A DNA stretch of 13,626 nt, taken from positions 1 through 13,626 of the forward strand of contig JBBITL010000099.1 in assembly GCA_037440765.1 (NCBI GenBank), written 5' to 3'. The translations under genes were made by a program, and so were the position numbers. Positions 1-6,634 of the stretch are shown here, in pieces (the stretch's first letter is position 1; each line of letters begins with the position of its first letter). Origin of the DNA: DTKY01 sp037440765. GTDB taxonomy: Bacteria > Acidobacteriota > Terriglobia > Bryobacterales > Bryobacteraceae. The notes beneath the pieces are model-generated. The model worked only from the letters and a program-made list of their open reading frames with translations, searched no databases and was not told the DNA's origin.

Positions 1-1
1 C

Positions 2-1366
2 GGCAGTGCCGCCGTTTCCGTCGACCTCGAAACCGCGGCAGACGGACACTTTCGCACGGCTGTTCTTTCGGAGGGTAACTACAGGATCGACGTCTCCAGA
101 GACAACTACGTGCCAGCCACTCTTACTGTCCGGTTGCCGGCGCCTCCTTTGCTGGTACGCCTGATGCGGAAGGCGACAGTAGGAGGTCAGATCACGGACG
201 GGGAGGGACGCCCCGTGCCCGCAACGGCGGTATTCCCGATCCCTGTCGATTCGACTGGGCTCGCCCAACGGGACCTATTCCTTGGAGCTGTCAAGACGGA
301 TACCGGGGGGCGGTACCGGCTCCACAGCTTGCCTCCCGGGCGGTACGCTCTGGCGGTCTCATGGGCTGACCTGGGCCCACACTCACTTTCGGGAGCGTAC
401 CTGTACCCCAGCAACTCTGCCCCTCAACTGATCACCCTGTCGGGCGGCGACGAGCGCCTCGGTATCGACTTCTCCCGGCCCGTTGGCCCTTCCTATCGCA
501 TCAGCGGAGAAGTCGTGGCTCTCCCTCCAGGCATGAAGGCTTCCGTGACGCTTGTGTCAGCCGATCAACCATCCCTGGCTGTCGCGATGCAGCCGGCAGC
601 TCTGGACGGGACATTTCGCTTGGAGGGAATTCCCCCCGGCTCCTATGAGCTGCGCGCCGTGGCGCCGGTGATCGGCTTCGGGGCAAGGAGTGTGCTCCTG
701 GGCCCAGGACCGCTCTTCGGCAGGCTTCCCGTCGAGGTTACGGCAGCGGATGTCGGCGATGTTTCGGTCTCCCTTGAGCCGGGCCTGACAATCACCGTCG
801 TGCTTGGCATGGCAACTCCTGAGGCGGCGAAAGCATGCCCGGCGGAGGGAACGCTGACACTGTCTTCGTTGGACGAGTGGGGGGCCGCGTTGAGCCAAAG
901 CGTCGGTCTCGCTGCAAACAGCGCCAGCGTGGTTGAAGGACTTGCGCCCGGCCGGTACCGCTTGACGGCTACGAATCTCGGTCAGGGCTGCTTCGGTGCG
1001 ACCGATTCGATCGTAGACACCCGCTCAAACCCAGATCCCGTGACTGTGCTCGTAACGGTTGCGGGCCAACTCCGCGGCCGGGTGAGCACAGGCTCGACGC
1101 AGCACGGAGGAGTCGTTATCGTGTTGATGAACCGCGACCACGGCAGCGCCGAGGGGCCGATGTATGTTGCCTTTGCTGACGCAAGGTCAGAGTTTGTCTT
1201 TCCGAGCTTACGCCCGGGCAGGTACCGCATTGCAGCACGGCCCGTGGCGGGCGATGTTGGCACGCCGTGGGTCCCGGATCTTGGAGGCATGTTCGAAATC
1301 GAGGTGAACGGAGGCGGGCTCCTGGAGTTGGACCTGCCTGTGTCCCCTGGAGGATTTGTTCCATGA
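2..1366 (+). CDS. Carboxypeptidase regulatory-like domain protein, 5' truncated by window edge
   Basis: The frame is open from base 2, so the gene begins outside the window; the GTG at 110 is only an internal codon. The visible 454 residues are a chain of beta-sandwich modules of the CarbopepD_reg type. Each ends in a recognisable G-x-Y strand: near nt 70-90 (EGNYRIDV), 329-352 (LPPGRYAL), 629-652 (IPPGSYEL), 941-965 (LAPGRYRL) and 1207-1230 (LRPGRYRI). No catalytic motif or membrane segment is visible. Such proteins are usually secreted or surface-associated in Acidobacteriota; that location is inferred, since the signal peptide would lie upstream. The stop TGA (1364-1366) overlaps the ATG of the next gene as ATGA, so the two are probably co-translated. 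Family assignment is fairly sure; function is unknown. Confidence 0.85.
   Translation, partial: GSAAVSVDLETAADGHFRTAVLSEGNYRIDVSRDNYVPATLTVRLPAPPLLVRLMRKATVGGQITDGEGRPVPATAVFPIPVDSTGLAQRDLFLGAVKTDTGGRYRLHSLPPGRYALAVSWADLGPHSLSGAYLYPSNSAPQLITLSGGDERLGIDFSRPVGPSYRISGEVVALPPGMKASVTLVSADQPSLAVAMQPAALDGTFRLEGIPPGSYELRAVAPVIGFGARSVLLGPGPLFGRLPVEVTAADVGDVSVSLEPGLTITVVLGMATPEAAKACPAEGTLTLSSLDEWGAALSQSVGLAANSASVVEGLAPGRYRLTATNLGQGCFGATDSIVDTRSNPDPVTVLVTVAGQLRGRVSTGSTQHGGVVIVLMNRDHGSAEGPMYVAFADARSEFVFPSLRPGRYRIAARPVAGDVGTPWVPDLGGMFEIEVNGGGLLELDLPVSPGGFVP
1349..1366 (+). promoter_or_regulatory. Shine-Dalgarno and ATGA stop/start overlap coupling the two repeat-protein genes
   Basis: GGAGG lies about 9 nt before ATG 1363. 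The ATG shares two bases with the TGA stop of the upstream gene (ATGA at 1363-1366). This fixes the downstream start and indicates translational coupling. Confidence 0.75.
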
Positions 1367-3012
1367 GCTTCAGTGTGCTTGTTCTATTTTGCGCGCTCTT
1401 CGCCGCGGCGCAAGCCCCGTCGATGGGAGATGCACAAACGACGCCCCCAGCCGCCTCGATCCGCGGCCGTGTAACCGACGCGGCCACAGGCTCACCACTG
1501 GCGCGACTGCCCGTTCGGGCCAGCGCCACCCTCACGACGAGCACCGACAGCCAGGGGCACTACGCACTCCAGGACGTCCCACCGGGACGGCATGCTGTCA
1601 TTGCCGGATCCCCGGCCTCGGGGGCAAGCTTAGTCAGGGTAGTCACCGTGGCCCCGGGGCAACAGTTCCACTCCTTTGACTTCGAGTTACAGCCCGACGG
1701 GACAATCTCGGGAATAGTGCGCGACGAGGACAGCCAGCCCCTGCCCGGGCTCGACGTCGTACTGATTGGGAGGGAGTACTTCGCCGGCGCCCTCCGCTAC
1801 TACCGCCGCAGGGCCACTGTCACCGATGACCGTGGCCGGTACCGTCTGTCAGGCGTTCCGGCCGGCAGAGGATTCCTGCTCCTGGCGACTCAGCGGAATA
1901 CCAACATTGACCCTGTATCCGACGTTCCTGCCGACCCGAAATCCAGAAGGCCGTCGCTGATTCCGAGCTATTACCCCAACTCACCACAGCCCGAAAGCGC
2001 GGAACACCTTGTGTTGCGCCCGGGTGAGAATCGCGACAACGTCGATATCCAGATGCAGAGATCGCGGTCCTATTGCATCGAGGGGGTGCTCGCCGCGATG
2101 GGTCTTGCCGAGGGGATGGGTTTCTGGATACACCCGGGCGAGATGTCTTTCGGGTTGGGCCCCAGCGGCGGAGTATCGGGGATTCCGCCGGGAGGCAAGT
2201 CCAGATCGGACGGCAAGTTCCGCATCTGTGGCCTCTACCCCAGCGACTATAGACTGACCGCCTACTCGGGCGATCTCAACAGCCCGGACTTCTTCGGTAC
2301 CACCGTTGTCAACGTGGCCGACGATGACGTGCGGGGGGTTCAAGTCCCTGCACTCGCCCGGCTGCCGCTATCGGGCCAGGTGGTGTGGGCCAGCTTGCCT
2401 CCCAGCAAGCCCGTGGACTCCCGCGTTTCCGTGCGGCTCTCCCCGTTGCACCGGACCGCGGGGGGCCTGGGGGAATTCGGTGGGTCTGCCATTCCCGGCG
2501 AGTTTTCAGTCAAAACAGCGCGTGGGCAGGACCTACTGATGGACGACTACTCCGTCACGGTAGTGGGACTGCCAGCGGGTCTCTATGTCAAGGACGTAAC
2601 CTATGGAAACACGACTGTCCTCGCCCACCCGCTGCAGTTGGGAAGTGCTCCGCGCGGCGCTGAACTTCGCGTCATCGTTGCGCACGATGGGGCTACGCTC
2701 AACGCCAAGGTGGCCGACAAGGATGGCAAGCCCATTCCCGACGCGATCGTCGTCCTTATCCCCAAGCATGTTGGTACCGAGACCGACTTGGCGGCGCTTC
2801 GTACCGTCGGGCAGTGTGACCAATATGGAAACTACTCCTCCCCCGCGTTTGCCCCCGGCCCGTACTATGTGTTGGCGACTCCTTCCCCAGTCACGGACTG
2901 GAGTCCCGAGAGTATCGGAGCCCTATGGAGAGCCCGTCTCAAGGCCAGGGAGATAGACCTTGGTCCCAACAGCGCCGTACAAGTGACGCTCGAACCCATG
3001 GCCCTCCACTGA
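1363..3012 (+). CDS. Secreted carboxypeptidase regulatory-like repeat protein
   Basis: A 549-residue protein of the same type as its upstream neighbour. I chose ATG 1363 because a GGAGG (about 1349-1353) stands at a good distance, it overlaps the previous stop as ATGA, and it gives a signal peptide (hydrophobic VLVLFCALFAAAQA, about residues 5-18). The reading frame extends further upstream, but that part lies inside the preceding gene. After the signal, a CarbopepD_reg module begins with SIRGRVTDAATGSPLA, followed by further modules marked by VPPGRHAV, GTISGIVRDEDSQPLPG, VPAGRGFLLL, LYPSDYRLTAY, LPAGLYVK and KVADKDGKPIPDA...FAPGPYYVLA. There is no protease or binding motif that I recognise. 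It is probably exported, and may be a structural or carbohydrate/protein-binding surface protein. Tandem placement of two such proteins suggests duplication or partners in one complex; that is inference. Confidence 0.88.
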   Translation: MSFSVLVLFCALFAAAQAPSMGDAQTTPPAASIRGRVTDAATGSPLARLPVRASATLTTSTDSQGHYALQDVPPGRHAVIAGSPASGASLVRVVTVAPGQQFHSFDFELQPDGTISGIVRDEDSQPLPGLDVVLIGREYFAGALRYYRRRATVTDDRGRYRLSGVPAGRGFLLLATQRNTNIDPVSDVPADPKSRRPSLIPSYYPNSPQPESAEHLVLRPGENRDNVDIQMQRSRSYCIEGVLAAMGLAEGMGFWIHPGEMSFGLGPSGGVSGIPPGGKSRSDGKFRICGLYPSDYRLTAYSGDLNSPDFFGTTVVNVADDDVRGVQVPALARLPLSGQVVWASLPPSKPVDSRVSVRLSPLHRTAGGLGEFGGSAIPGEFSVKTARGQDLLMDDYSVTVVGLPAGLYVKDVTYGNTTVLAHPLQLGSAPRGAELRVIVAHDGATLNAKVADKDGKPIPDAIVVLIPKHVGTETDLAALRTVGQCDQYGNYSSPAFAPGPYYVLATPSPVTDWSPESIGALWRARLKAREIDLGPNSAVQVTLEPMALH

Positions 3013-3109
3013 CCACATCCTTCGTGGCGTTCAGTAGGGTCAGCTCTCCGGAGGTCCAGGGTGGTACCGCCTTCAGAGGATGAGTCACTTCGCTGTGCGC
3101 CTGTTCTGC

Positions 3110-3126
3110 GCTTCCCGATGGGAAGC
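3110..3126 (+). other. 7-bp hairpin with triloop in the 3013-3181 intergenic region
   Basis: GCTTCCC-GAT-GGGAAGC is a perfect 7-bp stem about 100 nt after the stop of the repeat-protein gene. No T-run follows, so it is a weak terminator candidate. A second CTTCCC at 3144-3149 could pair with the same GGGAAG, giving two mutually exclusive stems. The remainder of 3013-3181 shows no gene or promoter that I can support. Confidence 0.3.
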
Positions 3127-3181
3127 TACGCGGAGTTAGTCTACTTCCCACTCACACGCGCCGCACGGCCAGCCTGCCGAA

Positions 3182-3682
3182 GTGGATTGGGTCGCCATTC
3201 CCACATGTGATCGCCCCCAGGAAGCCTTGCGGGCGCTCCGAAGCTGCCTCTCCAACGCTCGGCGATTTGGACGCCGGTTCCGTTGGCTTGTCGCCGATGA
3301 CTCGCGCTCCGCCGAACAGCGTGACGCCAGCCGGCAGATGCTGTCCGAGCTGGCCGCGGGCTCGGGAGTCGAGGTCTTCTACGCCGGCGCCGAGGAGAAG
3401 TTGCGCTATGCAGAGGCCCTGACGGGGGGAGACGGAATCCCGCCGGACGTGGCTCGGTTCGCCCTGTTCGGCCCCCGTCACGCCGTCGCCCCTACCATGG
3501 GTGCGAACCGCAACGCCATCCTACTCCAGACGCGCGGCTCTCTGCTGCTCAGCGCGGATGACGACACGGTGTGCCGCCTGGGGCGGGCGCAGGGGACCTC
3601 CACTTCCGACGTTCTGCGGGTGGGGAGTCACGGATTGCCTGCGGAGACCTGGTTCTTCGAGACCAGAGCGGCTGCAAGGTAG
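3182..3682 (+). CDS. GT-A-like glycosyltransferase, N-terminal part of a broken gene
   Basis: The 166-residue product begins at GTG 3182 with DWVAIPTCDRP, the first strand of a GT-A (family 2-like) nucleotide-sugar fold. It continues with FRWLVADDS, then MGANRNAILLQTRG, and the acidic cluster SADDD (residues 124-128), which fits the metal/nucleotide-sugar DxD site. A later ETWFFETRAAA (about 155-165) seems still in frame, and then a TAG at 3680-3682 ends translation. The frame is open back to 3140 but has no ATG and no clear ribosome site, so the true start is unsure. The remainder of the protein is in another frame (see 3831-4469). The frame is lost almost exactly where the 55-bp duplicated segment begins (3676), so an assembly fault is as likely as a natural pseudogene. 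Acceptor and sugar are unknown. Confidence 0.7.
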   Translation: MDWVAIPTCDRPQEALRALRSCLSNARRFGRRFRWLVADDSRSAEQRDASRQMLSELAAGSGVEVFYAGAEEKLRYAEALTGGDGIPPDVARFALFGPRHAVAPTMGANRNAILLQTRGSLLLSADDDTVCRLGRAQGTSTSDVLRVGSHGLPAETWFFETRAAAR

Positions 3683-3730
3683 GCATCACCTATTGCGGCA
3701 CGGCCGGCGATAGCGGCTTCCATTCCCACC
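3676..3730 (+). repeat. 55-bp direct repeat, left copy at scaffold gap
   Basis: These 55 bases, running up to the first N, are identical base for base to 3831-3885 just after the N run. An exact overlap of contig ends around a gap is typical of a de Bruijn graph assembler with k=55. It is probably one locus shown twice. Confidence 0.95.
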
Positions 3731-3830
3731 NNNNNNNNNNNNNNNNNNNNNNNNNNNNNNNNNNNNNNNNNNNNNNNNNNNNNNNNNNNNNNNNNNNNNN
3801 NNNNNNNNNNNNNNNNNNNNNNNNNNNNNN
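3731..3830. other. Scaffold gap of exactly 100 N
   Basis: Exactly 100 N, the conventional length for a gap of unknown size. It is flanked by identical 55-bp sequences. If the copies are collapsed, the reading frame containing KVGITYCGTAGD runs on without a stop into the downstream glycosyltransferase part. This supports a true distance of about zero. Confidence 0.95.
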
Positions 3831-3885
3831 AAGGTAGGCATCACCTATTGCGGCACGGCCGGCGATAGCGGCTTCCATTCCCACC
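3831..3885 (+). repeat. 55-bp direct repeat, right copy at scaffold gap
   Basis: Identical to 3676-3730. In this copy the frame encoding KVGITYCGTAGDSGFHSH is continuous with the downstream part of the glycosyltransferase. Confidence 0.95.
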
Positions 3886-4469
3886 TTGCGCACGCTACCG
3901 CCAGTGACCCAGCGACCATAGCCCGCATGGCCTGTACCCAGGAGGCATATCGGACCGCCTCGACCTCGCGGGAACTGGTTCGCCATGTCGCCTCGTACAC
4001 CCCAGGCCACCCCGAACCCTGCGTGACGATGTGCGCCGGGATGGACAACCGCGACCTGTTGCCGCCTTTCTTCCCCATCTGCCGGAATGAGGATGGCATC
4101 TTCGGCTACATGCTGGGACGCTGCGTCGATGAGACCTATGCGGGCCACCTGCCCTGGGCGATCGAGCATTCACCAGTGGGTCAGCGCACCTGCAACGCCG
4201 AGGCTGCGTCCGGCATCCGGCGGTTCAAGGGATCACCCTCGTACTGGGCCGCAGACATCCAGGGCCACATCGACGCAACCTGCCGGCTCGCAGTCGATCC
4301 TGATTTCCCTCTTCCGTGCGACCTGCCCACCCGGAGTGACTCACCCAACCGGCTCATCCATCAGCTTGTCAGCGACTTCGGCCGCCTATTGCGTTGGTGG
4401 CCGGCCATCGTCGAGCGATCCGCGCTTCTCTCCTCTCACGGAGTGGGACTGGGTCGGCGGATTTCCTGA
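3831..4469 (+). CDS. GT-A-like glycosyltransferase, C-terminal part (open at gap)
   Basis: The frame is open from the first base after the gap to TGA 4467-4469, giving 212 residues; the ATG at 3927 is internal. Conserved-looking blocks are ITYCGTAGDSG at the start, then GMDNRDLLPPFFPICRNEDG (about nt 4040-4100) and GHLPWAIEHSP (about 4142-4175). Read with the 3182-3682 part, they make one enzyme of roughly 400 residues. The NED/DN blocks would complete the active site of a GT-A fold, judging by general knowledge of the fold; no exact family is claimed. If the 55-bp copies are merged, this frame equals the one passing through 3679-3730, which is shifted relative to the N-terminal part. It converges on the peroxiredoxin gene with 22 nt between the stops. 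Confidence 0.7.
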   Translation, partial: KVGITYCGTAGDSGFHSHLAHATASDPATIARMACTQEAYRTASTSRELVRHVASYTPGHPEPCVTMCAGMDNRDLLPPFFPICRNEDGIFGYMLGRCVDETYAGHLPWAIEHSPVGQRTCNAEAASGIRRFKGSPSYWAADIQGHIDATCRLAVDPDFPLPCDLPTRSDSPNRLIHQLVSDFGRLLRWWPAIVERSALLSSHGVGLGRRIS

Positions 4470-4491
4470 CGCTACCTCACCGTAGGCCAAT

Positions 4492-4974
4492 TCACAAGAT
4501 CTCCAGCGCCGCCAGCACCTCGGCGGCGTGGCCTTTGGGCTTCACCTTCGAGAAGATGCGCTTGATCCTGCCGTCCTTGCCGATGAGGAAGGTCGTGCGC
4601 TCGATCCCCATCACCTTCTTCCCGTACATGTTCTTCTCTTTCCAGACGCCATAGGCCTGTGCCGCGGTCCGGTCCACGTCACAAAGGAGCGTGAACGGCA
4701 GATCGTGGTTCGCTTTGAACGTCGCCTGCGCGCCGGGCTTGTCCGGAGAGACGCCCGGAATCACGGTATCCCGCTTCAAGAAGGCAGGGCTCGTGTCCCC
4801 GAACTCGCAGGCTTCCACGGTGCAGCCGGGCGTGCTGGCCCTTGGGTAGAAGTACAGGACGACGTTTCGGCCCTTCAGATCGGAGAGCTTGAAGTCCTCA
4901 CCGGTGTCGGTTCGGAGCCTGAGGTCCGGAGCAGGATCGCCCTACTGGAGCGCAGCGAGTCCTGGTTCAGCCAT
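4492..4974 (-). CDS. bcp: Bcp-type thioredoxin-dependent peroxiredoxin, in-frame TAG at codon 11
   Basis: This is an AhpC/TSA-family peroxiredoxin that reduces hydroperoxides using thioredoxin or a similar donor. Key parts are GDPAPDLRLRTDTGEDFKLSDL, the peroxidatic-cysteine motif STPGCT, the likely resolving cysteine in EACEF five residues later, then the strand block with ERTTFLIGKDGRI, and a normal C-terminus AAEVLAALEIL. Reading back from GDPAPD, a TAG (4942-4944) is followed upstream in the same frame by MAEPGLAALQ from ATG 4972-4974. With the TAG read through, the length is 160 codons, right for Bcp. Without it there is no ATG, GTG or TTG before GTG 4816-4818, which lies inside the active-site motif and cannot be the real start. 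Either a point mutation or sequence error made the TAG, or the gene is dead. A trxA gene lies on the same strand further upstream. Confidence 0.82.
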
Positions 4975-5013
4975 AACTGGTGCCGCGACCGGCGGAATAG
5001 GTGCGTGTTGTGG

Positions 5014-5033
5014 CCCCTCCCTGACGGTCGGGG
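5014..5033 (-). repeat. REP-like 20-nt hairpin, orientation B
   Basis: On the minus strand this reads CCCC-GA-CC-GTCA-GG-GA-GGGG: a 4-bp outer stem, a tandem GA/GA mismatch, a 2-bp inner stem and a 4-nt loop. It has the same architecture as the plus-strand hairpin at 5053-5072, 19 nt away, but in the opposite orientation. Confidence 0.6.
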
Positions 5034-5052
5034 TTTCGGTGCTTGCACGGAA

Positions 5053-5072
5053 CCGCGAGCGTGAGCGAGCGG
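5053..5072 (+). repeat. REP-like 20-nt hairpin, orientation A, copy 1
   Basis: CCGC-GA-GC-GTGA-GC-GA-GCGG folds with a 4-bp outer stem, tandem G-A mismatches, a 2-bp inner stem and a GNRA-type loop (GTGA). It starts one base beyond the stop codon of the minus-strand YHS-like gene. A copy differing at one base occurs at 10508-10527, also directly beyond a minus-strand stop. The two share further flanking bases (GAA before; CTAGCT after). Confidence 0.7.
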
Positions 5073-5354
5073 CTAGCTTTCCCGGTACTTGTCGCGGCAG
5101 GCGGGAGAACAGAAGTGCAGCAACTCCCCGCGGACCGTCTTGCTGACGCTGGCCGAGGGAGCGACGAACGTCCCGCACACAGGGTCGCGCTTCAACTCTC
5201 CGCCGGCGCCGCCGGCGCTCGATGCCCGGCTGTCGGCGCCGGGAGAGGCCGGGCGGGCCAGGTCGCTGAACGCCTTGCCGATGATCCCGATTACGAAGCG
5301 CAGGAAAGTTATCAGAAAAATCGAGATCAGAAGGTAGATGACTGTTCTGATCAT
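5073..5354 (-). CDS. Small membrane-anchored protein with YHS/TRASH-like cysteine motif
   Basis: A 93-residue protein. Residues 3-26 (VIYLLISIFLITFLRFVIG) form one membrane helix, followed by a Ser/Ala/Gly-rich linker (about 31-53). A C-terminal mini-domain carries KRDPVCGTFV (Cys60), then LHFCSPACRDKY (Cys82, Cys86), the spacing expected of YHS or TRASH-like metal-binding domains. It may bind a metal ion at the membrane; the metal and partner are unknown. The ATG at 5352-5354 is the only plausible start, yet no Shine-Dalgarno is seen and a strong GC hairpin ends 5 nt before it. The gene follows the TPR gene by 41 nt on the same strand and may be its operon partner. Confidence 0.75.
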   Translation of the reverse strand: MIRTVIYLLISIFLITFLRFVIGIIGKAFSDLARPASPGADSRASSAGGAGGELKRDPVCGTFVAPSASVSKTVRGELLHFCSPACRDKYRES

Positions 5355-5359
5355 GGGAT

Positions 5360-5381
5360 GGGGCGCCCGGCAGGGCGCCCC
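5360..5381 (-). terminator. Perfect 9-bp GC hairpin between TPR and YHS-like genes
   Basis: GGGGCGCCC, a 4-nt loop, then GGGCGCCCC: a perfect 9-bp stem, 14 nt after the TPR gene stop on the minus strand. No T-run follows, so termination efficiency is doubtful. It ends 5 nt before the next ATG and covers the place where a ribosome site should be, so it may act on translation of the 5354 gene. Confidence 0.45.
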
Positions 5382-5395
5382 GGAACCCCAAAGAG

Positions 5396-6550
5396 CTACT
5401 TCTTCTTTGGCGCCGGCCGCTTCTTGGCGTCCGGGCTGCTGTACTGAGTTTCTATCGCCACGTCGAGGGAGCCCAGAATCTGCTTGGATTGCTCCGCGCT
5501 GGGGCCGTTGGGCTCCAGCTTCAGATACTCCATGAAAGCTTCACGGGTGCCGTCGGGGGGCTGGATCTTTCCGTCAGGGGCGATTTGCGCCTTGCCGAGC
5601 AGGAACAGGCCGTACTGGAACCAGGCGGCCGCGTAGTTGGGCGTCAGCGAGATGGCCTTCTTGAAGGCGTCGCCCGCCGCATCCATCTGCCCCGTGTTCA
5701 TCATCACCGCGCCCAGGTTGTAGTAATACTTGCCGGCGTTGGCCGGATCGAGCTGGGCCGCCCTCTCAAGCGACGCCTGCGCCTCCGGGAGTCTCTTGGC
5801 GCGCACCAGAACCAGCGCATAGTTGTTGTGGTATGCGGCGTCGTCGGGTTTCAGCTCCATGGCCCTCTGAAAAGACTCGACGGACTTGTTCAGCAGGTCC
5901 TGCTGCTCGGCCCCGGTCCTCTGTTGCGCCAGGCTGGAGTAGGCTTCTGCCAGTTGGCCCCACACGGCGTTCTGCTTCGGGTCCACCTGCGAGGCCTTGA
6001 CGAAGGCATCCACCGCCGCCTGCAACTGGTTCGCCTTCATGGCTTCCATGCCCGCGTTGAAGGCATCGCTCAGCTCCTTGTTCCTCGCGAGCTGGGTGGC
6101 GCGTTCCTTCATGACCCTTTCAAGCTCGTCGCGCTGCGCGTCGGTGAGGCCGCGGGTCTGTGCGTCGGTCAGCTGGCCTGCGGCCAGCGCCGCGTCCTGC
6201 TTCTTCTTCTCCGCCAGGTCGAAATTGACCGGAATCGTATCGCTCAGCGGCACCGAAATGTTCGGCCGGCTGTCGACGTCTTTTCCGCCGATGGCCAGAG
6301 TGACCGTGTAGTTGGTGACACGGCCCGCGGGCAGGCCGGCGTGGAAGTACTCGCCCCGCTGATTCGTCTTGGTCTGATAGTTGCCCTTGATGTCGTTACG
6401 GACAATCTTGACGACCGCGTTGGCGACGGGCTTGCCGTCCTCCCCCACCACCTTGCCCGAGATGGACCCCATTTGGGCGAAAGCGCCATGGCCAAAAAGA
6501 ATCAGCAGGCAGGCTGCGGCGAAAACAGGCTTGACTGCAAGTCTGAACAT
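5396..6550 (-). CDS. Secreted TPR protein with N-terminal carboxypeptidase regulatory-like domain
   Basis: A 384-residue protein. Residues 1-25 form a signal peptide (AAACLLILFGHGAFA, cleavage probably after AFA). A CarbopepD_reg beta-sandwich follows at about 27-110 (SISGKVVGEDGKPVANAVVKI). Next is a charged, probably helical linker at about 113-160 (KKKQDAALAAGQ, DAQRDELERVMKERA). Then at least four tetratricopeptide repeats occupy about 160-345, with blocks such as AFNAGMEAMKANQLQAAVDA, YHNNYALVLVRAKRLPEAQA and YYNLGAVMMNTGQMDAAGDA. The tail is lysine-rich (KKRPAPKKK). It is likely a periplasmic or outer-membrane scaffold for protein contacts, with no enzymatic motif. A GGAG about 10 nt before ATG 6548-6550 supports the start. 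It lies 84 nt downstream of trxA, past a terminator-like hairpin, so it may have its own promoter. Confidence 0.88.
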   Translation of the reverse strand: MFRLAVKPVFAAACLLILFGHGAFAQMGSISGKVVGEDGKPVANAVVKIVRNDIKGNYQTKTNQRGEYFHAGLPAGRVTNYTVTLAIGGKDVDSRPNISVPLSDTIPVNFDLAEKKKQDAALAAGQLTDAQTRGLTDAQRDELERVMKERATQLARNKELSDAFNAGMEAMKANQLQAAVDAFVKASQVDPKQNAVWGQLAEAYSSLAQQRTGAEQQDLLNKSVESFQRAMELKPDDAAYHNNYALVLVRAKRLPEAQASLERAAQLDPANAGKYYYNLGAVMMNTGQMDAAGDAFKKAISLTPNYAAAWFQYGLFLLGKAQIAPDGKIQPPDGTREAFMEYLKLEPNGPSAEQSKQILGSLDVAIETQYSSPDAKKRPAPKKK

Positions 6551-6596
6551 ATAAGGAGGTCTCCACTGCCAGAATACTACAATCGAAGGCCAGTGG

Positions 6597-6628
6597 AAAA
6601 CCGCGCCGCGCCGCGGCGGGCGCGCCGG
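6597..6628 (-). terminator. Probable rho-independent terminator after trxA
   Basis: Seven nt after the trxA stop, on the minus strand, a very GC-rich self-complementary stretch forms a stem (GGCGCG pairing with CGCGCC, enclosing the palindrome CGCCGCGGCG) and is followed directly by TTTT (6600-6597). It would end the lexA-glgA-trxA transcript. Confidence 0.5.
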
Positions 6629-6634
6629 ACGCCG

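Noticed and set aside
3676..3885. Target-site duplication or mobile element around the N run
   Set aside because: 55 bp is too long for a target-site duplication, no transposase or terminal repeats are visible, and the exact 100 N with a k-mer-sized repeat fits an assembly artefact.
4942..5391. 149-codon minus-strand open frame
   Set aside because: It overlaps the YHS-like gene in another frame and contains the hairpin pair. Only its last ten codons from ATG 4974 matter, as the start of the Bcp gene.
6551..6562. Perfect Shine-Dalgarno AAGGAGGT on the plus strand
   Set aside because: No plus-strand gene starts at a suitable distance. It lies on the wrong strand for the TPR gene, which has its own GGAG.
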